Positions 43,674 to 50,887 of a stretch of 50,887 nt of DNA are shown in pieces. Source of the DNA: Mediterranea massiliensis (lineage in GTDB: Bacteria; Bacteroidota; Bacteroidia; Bacteroidales; Bacteroidaceae); contig NZ_LT635839.1 in NCBI RefSeq assembly GCF_900128475.1, positions 63,578-114,464 on the forward strand, in the 5' to 3' direction. How positions within the stretch are numbered: position 1 is the stretch's first letter; the number at the start of each line of letters is the position of its first letter. Below the pieces are notes generated by a model. It was not told the DNA's origin and searched no databases. It worked only from the letters and a program-made list of their open reading frames with translations. The position numbers and the translations under genes are program-made.

Positions 43674-45842
43674 ATGAAGAAACTTCTGTTCATATGGCTT
43701 GCATGGGTTGTAATAGGCGGACTTTCTGCCCAAAACAATAAATGTGCAGATATGTCCGCATTGCTGGAAAACAAAGTATGGAAAGTGCAATTACCCCCAA
43801 ACAAGCAATATGCTATGGAAATGGAATTTCGTGATGCGGGGTGGAGAAACGTCTTTTTGTATGATGGAAAAAGGAAAGAAACTTTTTATTCTTATTCTTT
43901 ATACGGAGATACAATCAAAGCCTTTGAATCGAGGGAAAATTACATTATCCAAGAGCTGACTGACAGTATATTAGTCTTTCAATACCTGCCCGATACGCTG
44001 ACTGTTGGTGTCGGTCCTGTCATATGTACAACAGATAATAGCTTACAAGGACAACGGAAGAATGAAAATCGCTTGGACAGCATTTGGCGTGCGGAAATCA
44101 GTTGGAACTTGGGTACTTTGGATATGTCAGGGAAACCTTTCAAAGACCTGTCAGCCATAGAGCCGCCCCGATGGGCGAAATGGAATTACGACTTGGAAAA
44201 GTATTTCGCTTCCCAAATGGTTTATCCCGAAAAATTGTTGAAGAAAAACCAAGCAGGATATTCCGTAGTGATGTTCTCTATCGACACATTGGGGCTACCG
44301 CGCGGAATCAATGTGTTGACATCCAAACATAAAGAATTTGACAAAGAAGTTGTCCGGCTGATAAAAGAATTGCCGCATTGTCTGCCGTGCAGGGACAAGA
44401 ACGGCAAGCGGATGAAATGTTTCTATGCGGTATATGTTCCTTTCTTGCCCCAACATTACAGGGACAAGGTGAAAGCGGATAGCATCACGGAAGAAGAATT
44501 GAAGCATTGCTTCGTTGAATGGGAAACCGTTTCTTATTTTCAAGACGGGAAGCCGTGGTCTGCGCAAAATTACATCACCCAACACTTAAAGTATGAACCT
44601 AATTTATTGGGTGATAAACAACAAGCGAGAGGCATCTATACAGTGCGGATTAACTCGTATGGAGAAGTATATGATGCGAAAGTGGTGCAAAGCTGCGGTA
44701 TTGAAGATTGGGACAACCAAGTATTGGAAATCATCAGAAAGATGCCCCGCTGGACACCCACTATCAATTATTACGGCAAAGGAGAATTTCAGAAATCTGT
44801 GTGGACTATACCCGTAATTTTTAAGAGGAACGAGAGCTTGATTGCCCATACAACAGAAAAACATCTTGAAGTCGGTGTCCCTGTATGCTACTTGAATGAA
44901 CGTGGTGATACCATTGTACCATACGGTAAGTATAAATTCTGCCAAACAGATACTATACGGCACATCGGTTTTGTGTATGAGAACAAGCAGGACGCACGGA
45001 TTGTTTGCATAGACAATCAAGGCAAAGAATTGTTTTATGTGTTCAAATGCGATAGCAGTCCCGACCATATCCGTGAAGGACTTTTCCGCATCATGGATGA
45101 TAACGGACTGGTTGGCTTTGCCGATTCATTGGGCAATGTGGTCATTAAGCCTCAATTCAAGTTTGCCACACCGTTTGAAAACGGGAAAGCTCAAACGACA
45201 ACAAGCGGAAAAGCGCATGATGACGGAGAACATTCTTTTTGGGCATCTGACGAATGGGAGCTCGTTGGGCATAATGGAACTAAAATGATGAGATATACGG
45301 CTGTCAGGAACGGTACGAACTTGAAAGGATTGCGAATCGCCCTATTTGATAAGCAGGGAAAAACAGCCCAGGAAATATCTTATTCCTATCCGTCCGACAT
45401 TGAGTTTGCCGATAATCTTAATATTGGGGTTAATTTACAAGATGTCAATTTTGACGGTAAGGACGATATACTTGTCAACCTTGGTCGGTATGGTAATCAG
45501 ATGATACAGTATTATGATTGCTTTGTATGGGACGAAACGAAGAAGCAATATCGTAAAGATGAGAGCTTTAAGCAGATAGAAAATCCACAAATAAACAACG
45601 AGAAACAATGCGTATTTTCTTCATCACGCATTTCGGCTGCATCTTACTGCTATAAGCGTTTTGAGTTTATTGACGGGCGTTTTATGGAAACAGCAGCTTT
45701 GACCCAAACTTTCAGGGCTTCCAAACAACCGCCTTTATTCACGGAAAAGCAATATGTAAAAAGCAAAGGCTTGGTAACATTGCACAAAGATGTTTCAGTG
45801 GACAAGATAGACCGTGATTGGCTATCAATCATAATGAAGTAA
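43674..45842 (+). CDS. Exported TonB-C / WG-repeat protein
   Basis: A 722-residue protein with a signal peptide (MKKLLFIWLAWVVIGGLSAQ). Two regions resemble TonB C-terminal domains: about 170-260 (FASQMVYPEKLLKKNQAGYS) and 295-385 (YITQHLKYEPNLLGDKQQAR, GIYTVRINSYGEVYDAKVV). Residues about 400-505 have WG-repeat-like units (MDDNGLVGFADSLGNVVIKP). The C-terminal part (DVNFDGKDDILVNLG, about 589-603) resembles the FG-GAP/XAC2610-type calcium loop. There is no transmembrane anchor as in real TonB, so it is an exported or periplasmic protein with borrowed domains. It has its own -7 box, TATCTTTG at 43644-43651. First of five exported cargo genes. Confidence 0.75.
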   Translation: MKKLLFIWLAWVVIGGLSAQNNKCADMSALLENKVWKVQLPPNKQYAMEMEFRDAGWRNVFLYDGKRKETFYSYSLYGDTIKAFESRENYIIQELTDSILVFQYLPDTLTVGVGPVICTTDNSLQGQRKNENRLDSIWRAEISWNLGTLDMSGKPFKDLSAIEPPRWAKWNYDLEKYFASQMVYPEKLLKKNQAGYSVVMFSIDTLGLPRGINVLTSKHKEFDKEVVRLIKELPHCLPCRDKNGKRMKCFYAVYVPFLPQHYRDKVKADSITEEELKHCFVEWETVSYFQDGKPWSAQNYITQHLKYEPNLLGDKQQARGIYTVRINSYGEVYDAKVVQSCGIEDWDNQVLEIIRKMPRWTPTINYYGKGEFQKSVWTIPVIFKRNESLIAHTTEKHLEVGVPVCYLNERGDTIVPYGKYKFCQTDTIRHIGFVYENKQDARIVCIDNQGKELFYVFKCDSSPDHIREGLFRIMDDNGLVGFADSLGNVVIKPQFKFATPFENGKAQTTTSGKAHDDGEHSFWASDEWELVGHNGTKMMRYTAVRNGTNLKGLRIALFDKQGKTAQEISYSYPSDIEFADNLNIGVNLQDVNFDGKDDILVNLGRYGNQMIQYYDCFVWDETKKQYRKDESFKQIENPQINNEKQCVFSSSRISAASYCYKRFEFIDGRFMETAALTQTFRASKQPPLFTEKQYVKSKGLVTLHKDVSVDKIDRDWLSIIMK

Positions 45843-45859
45843 CACTAAAAACAAGAGGA

Positions 45860-46633
45860 ATGAAAGCGAGGATGCATTTTAAGTACATAGCACTTGTACA
45901 CATATTTCTGTCAGTAACTGTAACAGTCATCATTTGTTGTTTTGTTTCTTGCGGAACGACAAATATGACCACATACCGTAATGGTTATATTGTGGATGCA
46001 AAAGGAAAAGTTGTGGGCTATTATGCCAATGGATACATTTTTGATAATGAAAGAAAAGTCAAAGGGAATTATTCCAACGGATATGTCTATGATGAGAACA
46101 AAGAAATAATCGCAACTTATGCAAATGGATATATAAAGTCAGCCAAGCATAGGGAGAACGGTTGGTACCGCATCATAGACGGACAAAAAGACAGCATAGC
46201 TTCCCGACCAATTGTTACTGTAAAGGAATTTGCCAGCTTACGGCTGGACAACGACTTCTTCGGAAAAGCGGTAATAACAGGAAGTGTAAGCAAGCATAAA
46301 TTGCAGGCATGGGCAGATTCGACGGAACAGCTCATAGGCAAGCGGATAGGATTTGTATTCAATGATTCCGTGATTACCGCGCCACGAATAAACATGAGGT
46401 TAGAAAGTGGGAATTTCCAAATATCGAATCCACATAATTATGACATGTTATCTTTATATAAAAGCTTGTTAAAAGAAAAGAAGGATTCTTTGGATGCTTT
46501 GTTCGAAGCCAACGGATGGGAAAATGATACGCTCTTTTTTAATCGGTTAAGCCAAGAAAAACAGGACTCAATTATAAACACATTGGACTATATTGATGCC
46601 TGTTCCATTGTAAAAGGATTTGAGAACAAATAA
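45860..46633 (+). CDS. Lipoprotein with four 16-residue beta-flower-like repeats
   Basis: From the ATG at 45860, 257 residues. The lipobox FVSC places the lipid-modified cysteine at residue 31. Residues 41-104 are four repeats with an exact 16-residue period: NGYIVDAKGKVVGYYA, NGYIFDNERKVKGNYS, NGYVYDENKEIIATYA and NGYIKSAKHRENGWYR. This recalls the 4- or 5-fold beta-flower domains of Bacteroidota. The DNA of the units is diverged, so the repeats are kept by selection on the protein. The remainder (to 257) is unrecognised. It follows the TonB-C-like gene by 17 bp. Confidence 0.75.
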   Translation: MKARMHFKYIALVHIFLSVTVTVIICCFVSCGTTNMTTYRNGYIVDAKGKVVGYYANGYIFDNERKVKGNYSNGYVYDENKEIIATYANGYIKSAKHRENGWYRIIDGQKDSIASRPIVTVKEFASLRLDNDFFGKAVITGSVSKHKLQAWADSTEQLIGKRIGFVFNDSVITAPRINMRLESGNFQISNPHNYDMLSLYKSLLKEKKDSLDALFEANGWENDTLFFNRLSQEKQDSIINTLDYIDACSIVKGFENK

Positions 46634-46648
46634 ATAAAACCAGAAGAA

Positions 46649-47341
46649 ATGAGAATAAAATTATTTGCATTGACAATCAGCCTATTGACCACTATTTCGT
46701 TACAAGCACAGACAAATGAGTGCTACATCGAAGTGACGGGTACATCGGAAATAGAAATCGTACCCGACAAAATCCATTATCTGATTGAAATCCGTGAATA
46801 CTTCGAGGAAGAATTCGACGGCAAATCGAAGCCCGAAGAATACCATACCAAAGTGCCTTTGTCAGAGATAGAGCAAGGATTGAGAGAAGCTCTTGATAAG
46901 GCAGGTATTCCGCAAAATGCTATCCGGACACAAGAAATCGGTGACTATTGGCGGCAGCAAGGGCAAGACTTTTTGGTCTCTAAAAAATTCGACATTACCT
47001 TGACAGACTTCAATCAGATTAATGAAATCGTCAAACGCATCGACACGAAAGGCATCCACACCATGCGCATCGGCGAATTGGAGAACAAAGATATGCTTGC
47101 CTATCACCAAAAGGGGAAGATTGAAGCATTGAAAGCCGCCCAACGGAAAGCTACTTATTTGGTGGAGGCATTAGGCAAGAAATTGGGCAACGTGATACGC
47201 ATTGTGGAAGAAGGGAGCAGCAATGCTTTTCCATTTGCGCAAAGCAACGTTCTGGCATCCGATGCCGCTTCATTCGACAACTTCCGTACCATTAAGAAGA
47301 ACTATTCCATGCTGGTGCGCTTTGAGATTGCAGATAGATAA
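46649..47341 (+). CDS. SIMPL domain (DUF541) secreted protein
   Basis: A 230-residue protein with a signal peptide ending LQA-Q, then the SIMPL pattern: EVTGTSEIEIVPDKIHYLIE, a central KFDITLTDFNQINEIVKRID, EALKAAQRKATYLVEALGKK, and YSMLVRFEIADR at the end. SIMPL proteins are periplasmic or surface, and their role is poorly known; members have been linked to oxidative stress and host interaction. It follows the lipoprotein gene by 15 bp. Confidence 0.85.
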   Translation: MRIKLFALTISLLTTISLQAQTNECYIEVTGTSEIEIVPDKIHYLIEIREYFEEEFDGKSKPEEYHTKVPLSEIEQGLREALDKAGIPQNAIRTQEIGDYWRQQGQDFLVSKKFDITLTDFNQINEIVKRIDTKGIHTMRIGELENKDMLAYHQKGKIEALKAAQRKATYLVEALGKKLGNVIRIVEEGSSNAFPFAQSNVLASDAASFDNFRTIKKNYSMLVRFEIADR

Positions 47342-47460
47342 TAAAATCTGGAGTTTAGTGAGCTAAATATTCTTAAAACGGATAAATTCCATATAGTAAG
47401 ATATCTATCAGAAGGGGAATTATATACCTTTGTCAGCAGTAAAACCACAAAAGTGCGATT

Positions 47461-48105
47461 ATGAAAAGAAATGGTGTATTATTTTTACTGTTATGTTCAA
47501 TCTGTTTCCTGATGGCAGGTTGTATGGATGACGATACGCCGAAAGACAAAGTGGAAACGATGGATGCTGAGGTTTCTCCCATGACCTATATTGACAGTCC
47601 TGTCATGTCAAGTTACCCGATTGAAGGCATGTGGGTAAAGGTTGGAAATGCTGATTTCGAATATATGGACTTCAACGAAATAGCCGGATTTAAGTATGAC
47701 CGTGGATACGCCTATAAGTTACAGATAGAGCGGACAACCTTGGGAAATCCTCCGGCAGATGGCAGCGGATATACTTATAAGCTGGTGAAAGAACTGTCAA
47801 AAGAAGAGGCTGAAAGTACACGTGACACCATCAGTCTGTTTGTATCGGCAAAAGAAGGAATATATGATTGGAATGATTGGGGTAACAGTGACCTTCAAGC
47901 ACCTTGTATGAAAATACGTGAATCTGAAAAGGATGCATGGACGAATGTTCCGTTCAATAAAATAGAAGGTTTTACTTACGAAAAAGGATATGATTATGAG
48001 CTGCGAGTAGAGAAAATAGTCCTCTCAGCCCATCCTAAAGATACAAGGTGTCAGACAACACAATATGTACTGCAAGAAATCATTTCTCAAACAAATGGTG
48101 AATAA
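47461..48105 (+). CDS. Lipoprotein with two DUF4377-like domains
   Basis: A 214-residue protein. The signal peptide ends LMAGC, with the lipid cysteine at residue 21. Two similar domains follow: FNEIAGFKYDRGYAYKLQIE at about 72-92 and FNKIEGFTYEKGYDYELRVE at about 165-185, each the core motif of DUF4377. DUF4377 is a small domain of unknown function, probably envelope-located. A -7 box TACCTTTG lies at 47425-47432, so this gene may start a second transcript within the cargo. Confidence 0.85.
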   Translation: MKRNGVLFLLLCSICFLMAGCMDDDTPKDKVETMDAEVSPMTYIDSPVMSSYPIEGMWVKVGNADFEYMDFNEIAGFKYDRGYAYKLQIERTTLGNPPADGSGYTYKLVKELSKEEAESTRDTISLFVSAKEGIYDWNDWGNSDLQAPCMKIRESEKDAWTNVPFNKIEGFTYEKGYDYELRVEKIVLSAHPKDTRCQTTQYVLQEIISQTNGE

Positions 48106-48121
48106 AAATCGTTGAATTGTC

Positions 48122-48814
48122 ATGGCTGATTTTTTAGTAGAAAAGTTTTCCTTGTTTTCCTTTTTCAGATGCGTGTTATGTATATGTATTTTCGCTTTCT
48201 TTTGTGTGAAGGCGAAAGCGCAAGAAGATAATCCGCACCATAATGTAGGTTTGACCGCAGCCTTGACTTCCGGTGACACGTGGCAGCTTGAAGCTTCTTA
48301 TCACTGGTTGCCTGTACCTTATGTGGGAATTGGTAGTGGCATTGGCTTTTGGAAACAATTCAGTTCTGCTTGCGTTCCAAGTGGCAAATATTGGAAAGTC
48401 AATGAAGATTATCAGGAACTCTCAGACTTATACTTTCATCCGTCGATACTCTTGATTTCGCCTACAATCATCAAAAAAGAAGATTTTTCAGTCCACATGA
48501 CTGCAGAAACAGGATTGATAATGAATATTCCATATGATAAGGCTTGCATCGACATTTGCAAAGACGAGTATTACATTCCTTATGAGCAAAAGTATATCAG
48601 TAATAAGAGAGGGAATTGGTGCTTTTATGATATTAGGGTAGGCATTGCTATAAAAATCGATCCGCTAATGATAACTGTCGGTTACATATTTTCCAATTTA
48701 GACGTTTTTGCCATGCGCAGGAATATGAAATATGACAATACATTATTGGGGTATTTTTATCCCAAAGCAGAGAAAATACACGGTAGCTACGTGACAATCT
48801 CATTTGCATTTTAG
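48122..48814 (+). CDS. Outer membrane beta-barrel-like cargo protein
   Basis: A 230-residue protein starting MADFLVEKFSLFSFFRCVLC, with a hydrophobic export signal ending KAKA-Q near residue 34. The mature part alternates strands (NVGLTAALTSGDTWQLEASY, VGIGSGIGFWKQ, FHPSILLISPTIIKK, IRVGIAIKIDPLMITVGYIF) and ends SYVTISFAF, a C-terminal phenylalanine as in outer membrane barrels. No named family is recognised. It lies 16 bp after the DUF4377 lipoprotein gene and before a bidirectional terminator. Confidence 0.75.
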   Translation: MADFLVEKFSLFSFFRCVLCICIFAFFCVKAKAQEDNPHHNVGLTAALTSGDTWQLEASYHWLPVPYVGIGSGIGFWKQFSSACVPSGKYWKVNEDYQELSDLYFHPSILLISPTIIKKEDFSVHMTAETGLIMNIPYDKACIDICKDEYYIPYEQKYISNKRGNWCFYDIRVGIAIKIDPLMITVGYIFSNLDVFAMRRNMKYDNTLLGYFYPKAEKIHGSYVTISFAF

Positions 48815-48849
48815 ATGTTATAATGGAGCAATCTATAAGAAAAAAGGAT

Positions 48850-48899
48850 GAAAAGTCGGAATATGAATTGAATCTTCTTACTCCGACTTTTCTCTTTTT
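48850..48899. terminator. Bidirectional terminator between cargo and mobilization genes
   Basis: GAAAAGTCGGA (48850-48860) pairs with TCCGACTTTTC (48882-48892). The plus strand continues TCTTTTTATTTTT, and the minus strand ends CATCCTTTTTTC, so both converging operons can stop here. Confidence 0.85.
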
Positions 48900-48903
48900 A
48901 TTT

Positions 48904-49623
48904 TTATGGATTAGCAATCTTGTCAGCTTCCCTTTTCAATTGCTTTGCCTGTTCATTGAGCAACCTTGCCCGTTCCAAGGCTTCCGCCTGCTTGCGGCAA
49001 CGTTCTTCAAAGTTTAACACCGAATCCGTCAGGCTGCGGATGAAACGCCCGTCCCGCTGCCACTTGAATTTTTTCTCCAGCCATTCAAGGGTGGTGCCGT
49101 CTGCCTGCCCCTGCATTAGCAGGAAGCGGTATTTCATGTCGTTGTCCTGCAACTGTCCCATCCGTTCTGCCAGACGGACATTCAGGTACAGGGAAGCGGC
49201 GCAGACAATCAGACCTGCCGAAAAGAGGAACAGTCTTGGACGTACCCACGAAGCGACCCTGTTGTAAATCCGCCGGTAAAACGGTAAAGGAGCGGCTTCC
49301 TCCCTCTCCGTCCTGTAAGCGTTCAGGGTCTTGACCATTACATTGAAGCAACGGTAGGTTTCCAACGCTATTCTCTTGGTGTCCTCAATGTGCTTCTGCT
49401 GACCTTGCATCTCGTCCCTTATGTTGTCAAGTCGGCTTTGGACTGCCTGTAACTCTTTTTCGGGAATCGCCGGGTTCCTGCGTAACTCCGACAATGTCCG
49501 TTCGATGACATCCAGCCTTTCGAGCGTTTCTTCCCGACTGGCTGGCGTTACCTGCGCTTCCTGCTTCTCCTTCAGTTCCGTGACCATGGAGAGAAGCCCC
49601 TCTAAAATCAAATTTTCTTCCAT
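48904..49623 (-). CDS. Mobilization-associated coiled-coil membrane protein
   Basis: A 239-residue protein with an N-terminal coiled coil (residues about 1-90, EETLERLDVIERTLSELRR, NIRDEMQGQQKHIEDTKR), one membrane helix at about 131-149 (LFLFSAGLIVCAASLYLNV) and a C-terminal charged helix (AEALERARLLNEQAKQLKRE). It lies directly downstream of the relaxase gene (6-bp gap). Genes of this shape occur in Bacteroides mobilization regions; a function in relaxosome-membrane contact is inferred only. Confidence 0.75.
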   Translation of the reverse strand: MEENLILEGLLSMVTELKEKQEAQVTPASREETLERLDVIERTLSELRRNPAIPEKELQAVQSRLDNIRDEMQGQQKHIEDTKRIALETYRCFNVMVKTLNAYRTEREEAAPLPFYRRIYNRVASWVRPRLFLFSAGLIVCAASLYLNVRLAERMGQLQDNDMKYRFLLMQGQADGTTLEWLEKKFKWQRDGRFIRSLTDSVLNFEERCRKQAEALERARLLNEQAKQLKREADKIANP

Positions 49624-49629
49624 ATCCGT

Positions 49630-50559
49630 TTACAGTTTAAGTTGTCTTTTCTTTTTCTTCTTCTTTTTTCTCAGATTCCAGTCAATTTCTTCGTCCGATG
49701 GAGCAGACGGCGAAACATCAAACAGGCTGAACAAGCCGCCCATTGAAGGGCTGTCGTTCCTTTGCGGTGTTTGCTCAGGCTCCAAAATAGGTGCGGAAAA
49801 TATCTGCTGCCGACTATTTTCTGTGGTATCCATTCCTGCGTTCCCGAAATGCTTATCCAGCTTGGAGAAGCTGAAGCTGCGGTCTATCTCCGAACCCTTG
49901 AACGTGTATCCGCCTTTGGAAAAGGAAATGCCCTGTATCTCGCCCGTCTGCCCTTTGCATTTGAACCGGATGGTGATTCCCTTTTCCGCCAGCCGCTCCT
50001 GCAACTGCTTCCAGTTCCGGGATTTGCCGATTTCATTTTTCACAGCCGTGTAAATCTCGTACTTCGACTTGTCCGGCTCCTTCAACCTATGCTGCTTCAC
50101 CCGCTCTTTCCCCTTGGCGAAATAAAGCCCGTGTTTGGCTTTCAGCTTCTTGCACACCTGCTCGTTACGGTACATGTCGTTCCGGTCAGAAATGGTCTTG
50201 CCGTCGTTGCCTACGCGGTTGAACACGATATGCACGTGCGGATGTTCCCTGTCCTGGTGGCGCACGATGATGTACTGCGTGTCGGTGATTTTCATCTCAC
50301 GCATGTATTCCTGCGCCAGTTGCACCATCTTCTCGTCCGTCAGCCGGGGCGCGTCCGCTGCCGAATAGCTCAGCGCGATATGCCCGACGGGTTTGCCCAA
50401 GCGCGGGTTCATGGAGGCTTGCGCGAGGAAGCTGCGGACGATGTCCTGCCTGCTTTCCGCCAGCACCCCGTCCGCATGGAGCAGCACCGCCTGCTGCTTG
50501 CCCAGCACATAGTCCACACAGCCCTTAAACCCGCTTCCTTTCCTTATTTTTCCAATCAT
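49630..50559 (-). CDS. Relaxase / mobilization nuclease
   Basis: A 309-residue MobA/VirD2-like relaxase of the Bacteroides type. The N-terminal GSGFKGCVDYVLGKQQAVLL contains the probable catalytic Tyr17. The metal-binding histidine triad is in YIIVRHQDREHPHVHIVFNR (His106, 108, 110). A phosphate-binding region and a lysine-rich tail (RKKKKKKKRQLKL) follow. It nicks the transfer origin and carries the strand into the recipient. The gene overlaps MobC by 35 bp, so the two are translated together. Confidence 0.93.
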   Translation of the reverse strand: MIGKIRKGSGFKGCVDYVLGKQQAVLLHADGVLAESRQDIVRSFLAQASMNPRLGKPVGHIALSYSAADAPRLTDEKMVQLAQEYMREMKITDTQYIIVRHQDREHPHVHIVFNRVGNDGKTISDRNDMYRNEQVCKKLKAKHGLYFAKGKERVKQHRLKEPDKSKYEIYTAVKNEIGKSRNWKQLQERLAEKGITIRFKCKGQTGEIQGISFSKGGYTFKGSEIDRSFSFSKLDKHFGNAGMDTTENSRQQIFSAPILEPEQTPQRNDSPSMGGLFSLFDVSPSAPSDEEIDWNLRKKKKKKKRQLKL

Positions 50560-50887
50560 CCGACAAATGGCTTATGATTTCTACTATCTTGTTCTTGAGC
50601 TTCACCAGTTCAACCGCCACCAGCGCGAAGCCCCCGGTATTTGCCCGGTGCGCCAGTTGGTTGATGTTGTTGGCTTCGCCCGCCAGCTTGCGGAGGGTGT
50701 CCGCGTCCTGCCTGTTCAGCCGGGGCGTCACCTGCGCCGCCACGACCGCCTGCCGCACGTATTCGCTGACACGCATCCCGGCTTCGCCCGCCCGTTTCCT
50801 GACAGCGTAATACTGCAATTCGGTCAGCTTCGTGCTGACCACCCTTCTCTGCTTGTCTATCCGGCTCTTTGCCGGACGACCGCCCGG
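50525..50887 (-). CDS. Plasmid mobilization relaxosome protein MobC, 5' end outside window
   Basis: The frame is open to the right edge, so the start is not in the window; the GTG at 50840-50842 is internal. Visible motifs are PAKSRIDKQRRVVSTKLTEL, YYAVRKRAGEAGMRVSEYVR and QAVVAAQVTPRLNRQDADTL, typical of MobC relaxosome proteins with a ribbon-helix-helix-like N-terminal part. It helps the relaxase melt the origin. It overlaps the relaxase gene by 35 bp. Confidence 0.85.
   Translation of the reverse strand, partial: PGGRPAKSRIDKQRRVVSTKLTELQYYAVRKRAGEAGMRVSEYVRQAVVAAQVTPRLNRQDADTLRKLAGEANNINQLAHRANTGGFALVAVELVKLKNKIVEIISHLSDDWKNKERKRV

Larger units (their letters stand above)
40752..50887. 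mobile_element. Integrative mobilizable element, left part
   Basis: The left end is estimated between the hairpin at 40719-40751 and the integrase promoter at 40904; the exact attachment site cannot be fixed because the right end is outside the window. Contents: tyrosine integrase, DUF1016 nuclease, five exported-protein genes, a bidirectional terminator, and a mobilization module on the other strand. The relaxase and MobC but no conjugation apparatus suggest it moves with help from another element. The cargo is clearly more AT-rich than the chromosome and than the mobilization genes, so the element is mosaic. Confidence 0.75.

Noticed and set aside
43674..45842. Calling the large cargo protein a TonB energy transducer
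   Set aside because: It has TonB-C-like segments but a cleaved signal peptide instead of a membrane anchor, no proline-rich linker, and additional WG and calcium-loop regions.

Overview
The window comes from a member of the Bacteroidales (Bacteroidaceae-like). Three things point there. The promoters have the Bacteroides form (-33 TTTG, about 19-20 nt, -7 TAnnTTTG). The genes mostly lack Shine-Dalgarno sequences. Several families are typical of this order: a TPR/coiled-coil membrane regulator, DUF3244, DUF4377, DUF2795, and Bacteroides-type integrase and mobilization genes. Most of the window is GC-rich for the group; the right-hand 10 kb is clearly AT-richer in its cargo genes.

Layout: (1) 1-4044, an accessory stretch: the end of a TPR transmembrane regulator, a DUF3244 protein, an S74-domain protein whose signal peptide is out of frame, a methyltransferase and a small lipoprotein. 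(2) 4070-17165, the conserved transcription/translation block on the minus strand. In transcription order it is tRNA-Thr, tRNA-Tyr, tRNA-Thr, tuf, tRNA-Trp, secE, nusG, rplK, rplA, rplJ, rplL, rpoB, rpoC, followed by a terminator and a separately promoted tRNA-Ser. (3) 17253-18715, rpsU, xerC and hpf. (4) 19009-27874, housekeeping genes: aminopeptidase P, gamma-carbonic anhydrase-like protein, waaA, gltX, a 7TM-HD cyclic dinucleotide phosphodiesterase-like protein, and a low-molecular-weight phosphatase. (5) 27875-28550, a repeat-rich gap without genes that includes a 181-bp MITE-like element. (6) 28551-39650, a PHP phosphatase, priA, an outer membrane barrel, tRNA-Ser(CGA), an acetyltransferase, a RecQ-like helicase, a cobalamin adenosyltransferase, a LuxR regulator, a maltose acetyltransferase-like protein and a DUF1349 protein. 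(7) 39777-40586, a Fic protein. (8) about 40750 to the right edge, the left part of an integrative mobilizable element. It carries a tyrosine integrase, a DUF1016 nuclease, five consecutive genes for exported envelope proteins, and a convergent mobilization module (accessory membrane protein, relaxase, MobC) that runs off the window.

The strongest candidates for something undescribed are in the mobile element. The DUF1016 nuclease gene contains three in-frame 36-bp repeats, each holding a palindrome. The five-gene cargo encodes only exported proteins: a TonB-C/WG-repeat protein, a beta-flower-like lipoprotein, a SIMPL protein, a DUF4377 lipoprotein and a barrel. In the core genome, hpf carries a perfect extended Shine-Dalgarno sequence close to rpsU, an intrinsic-terminator-like hairpin separates rplL from rpoB, and several families of hairpin repeats sit at gene ends, where they supply the stop codons of neighbouring genes.
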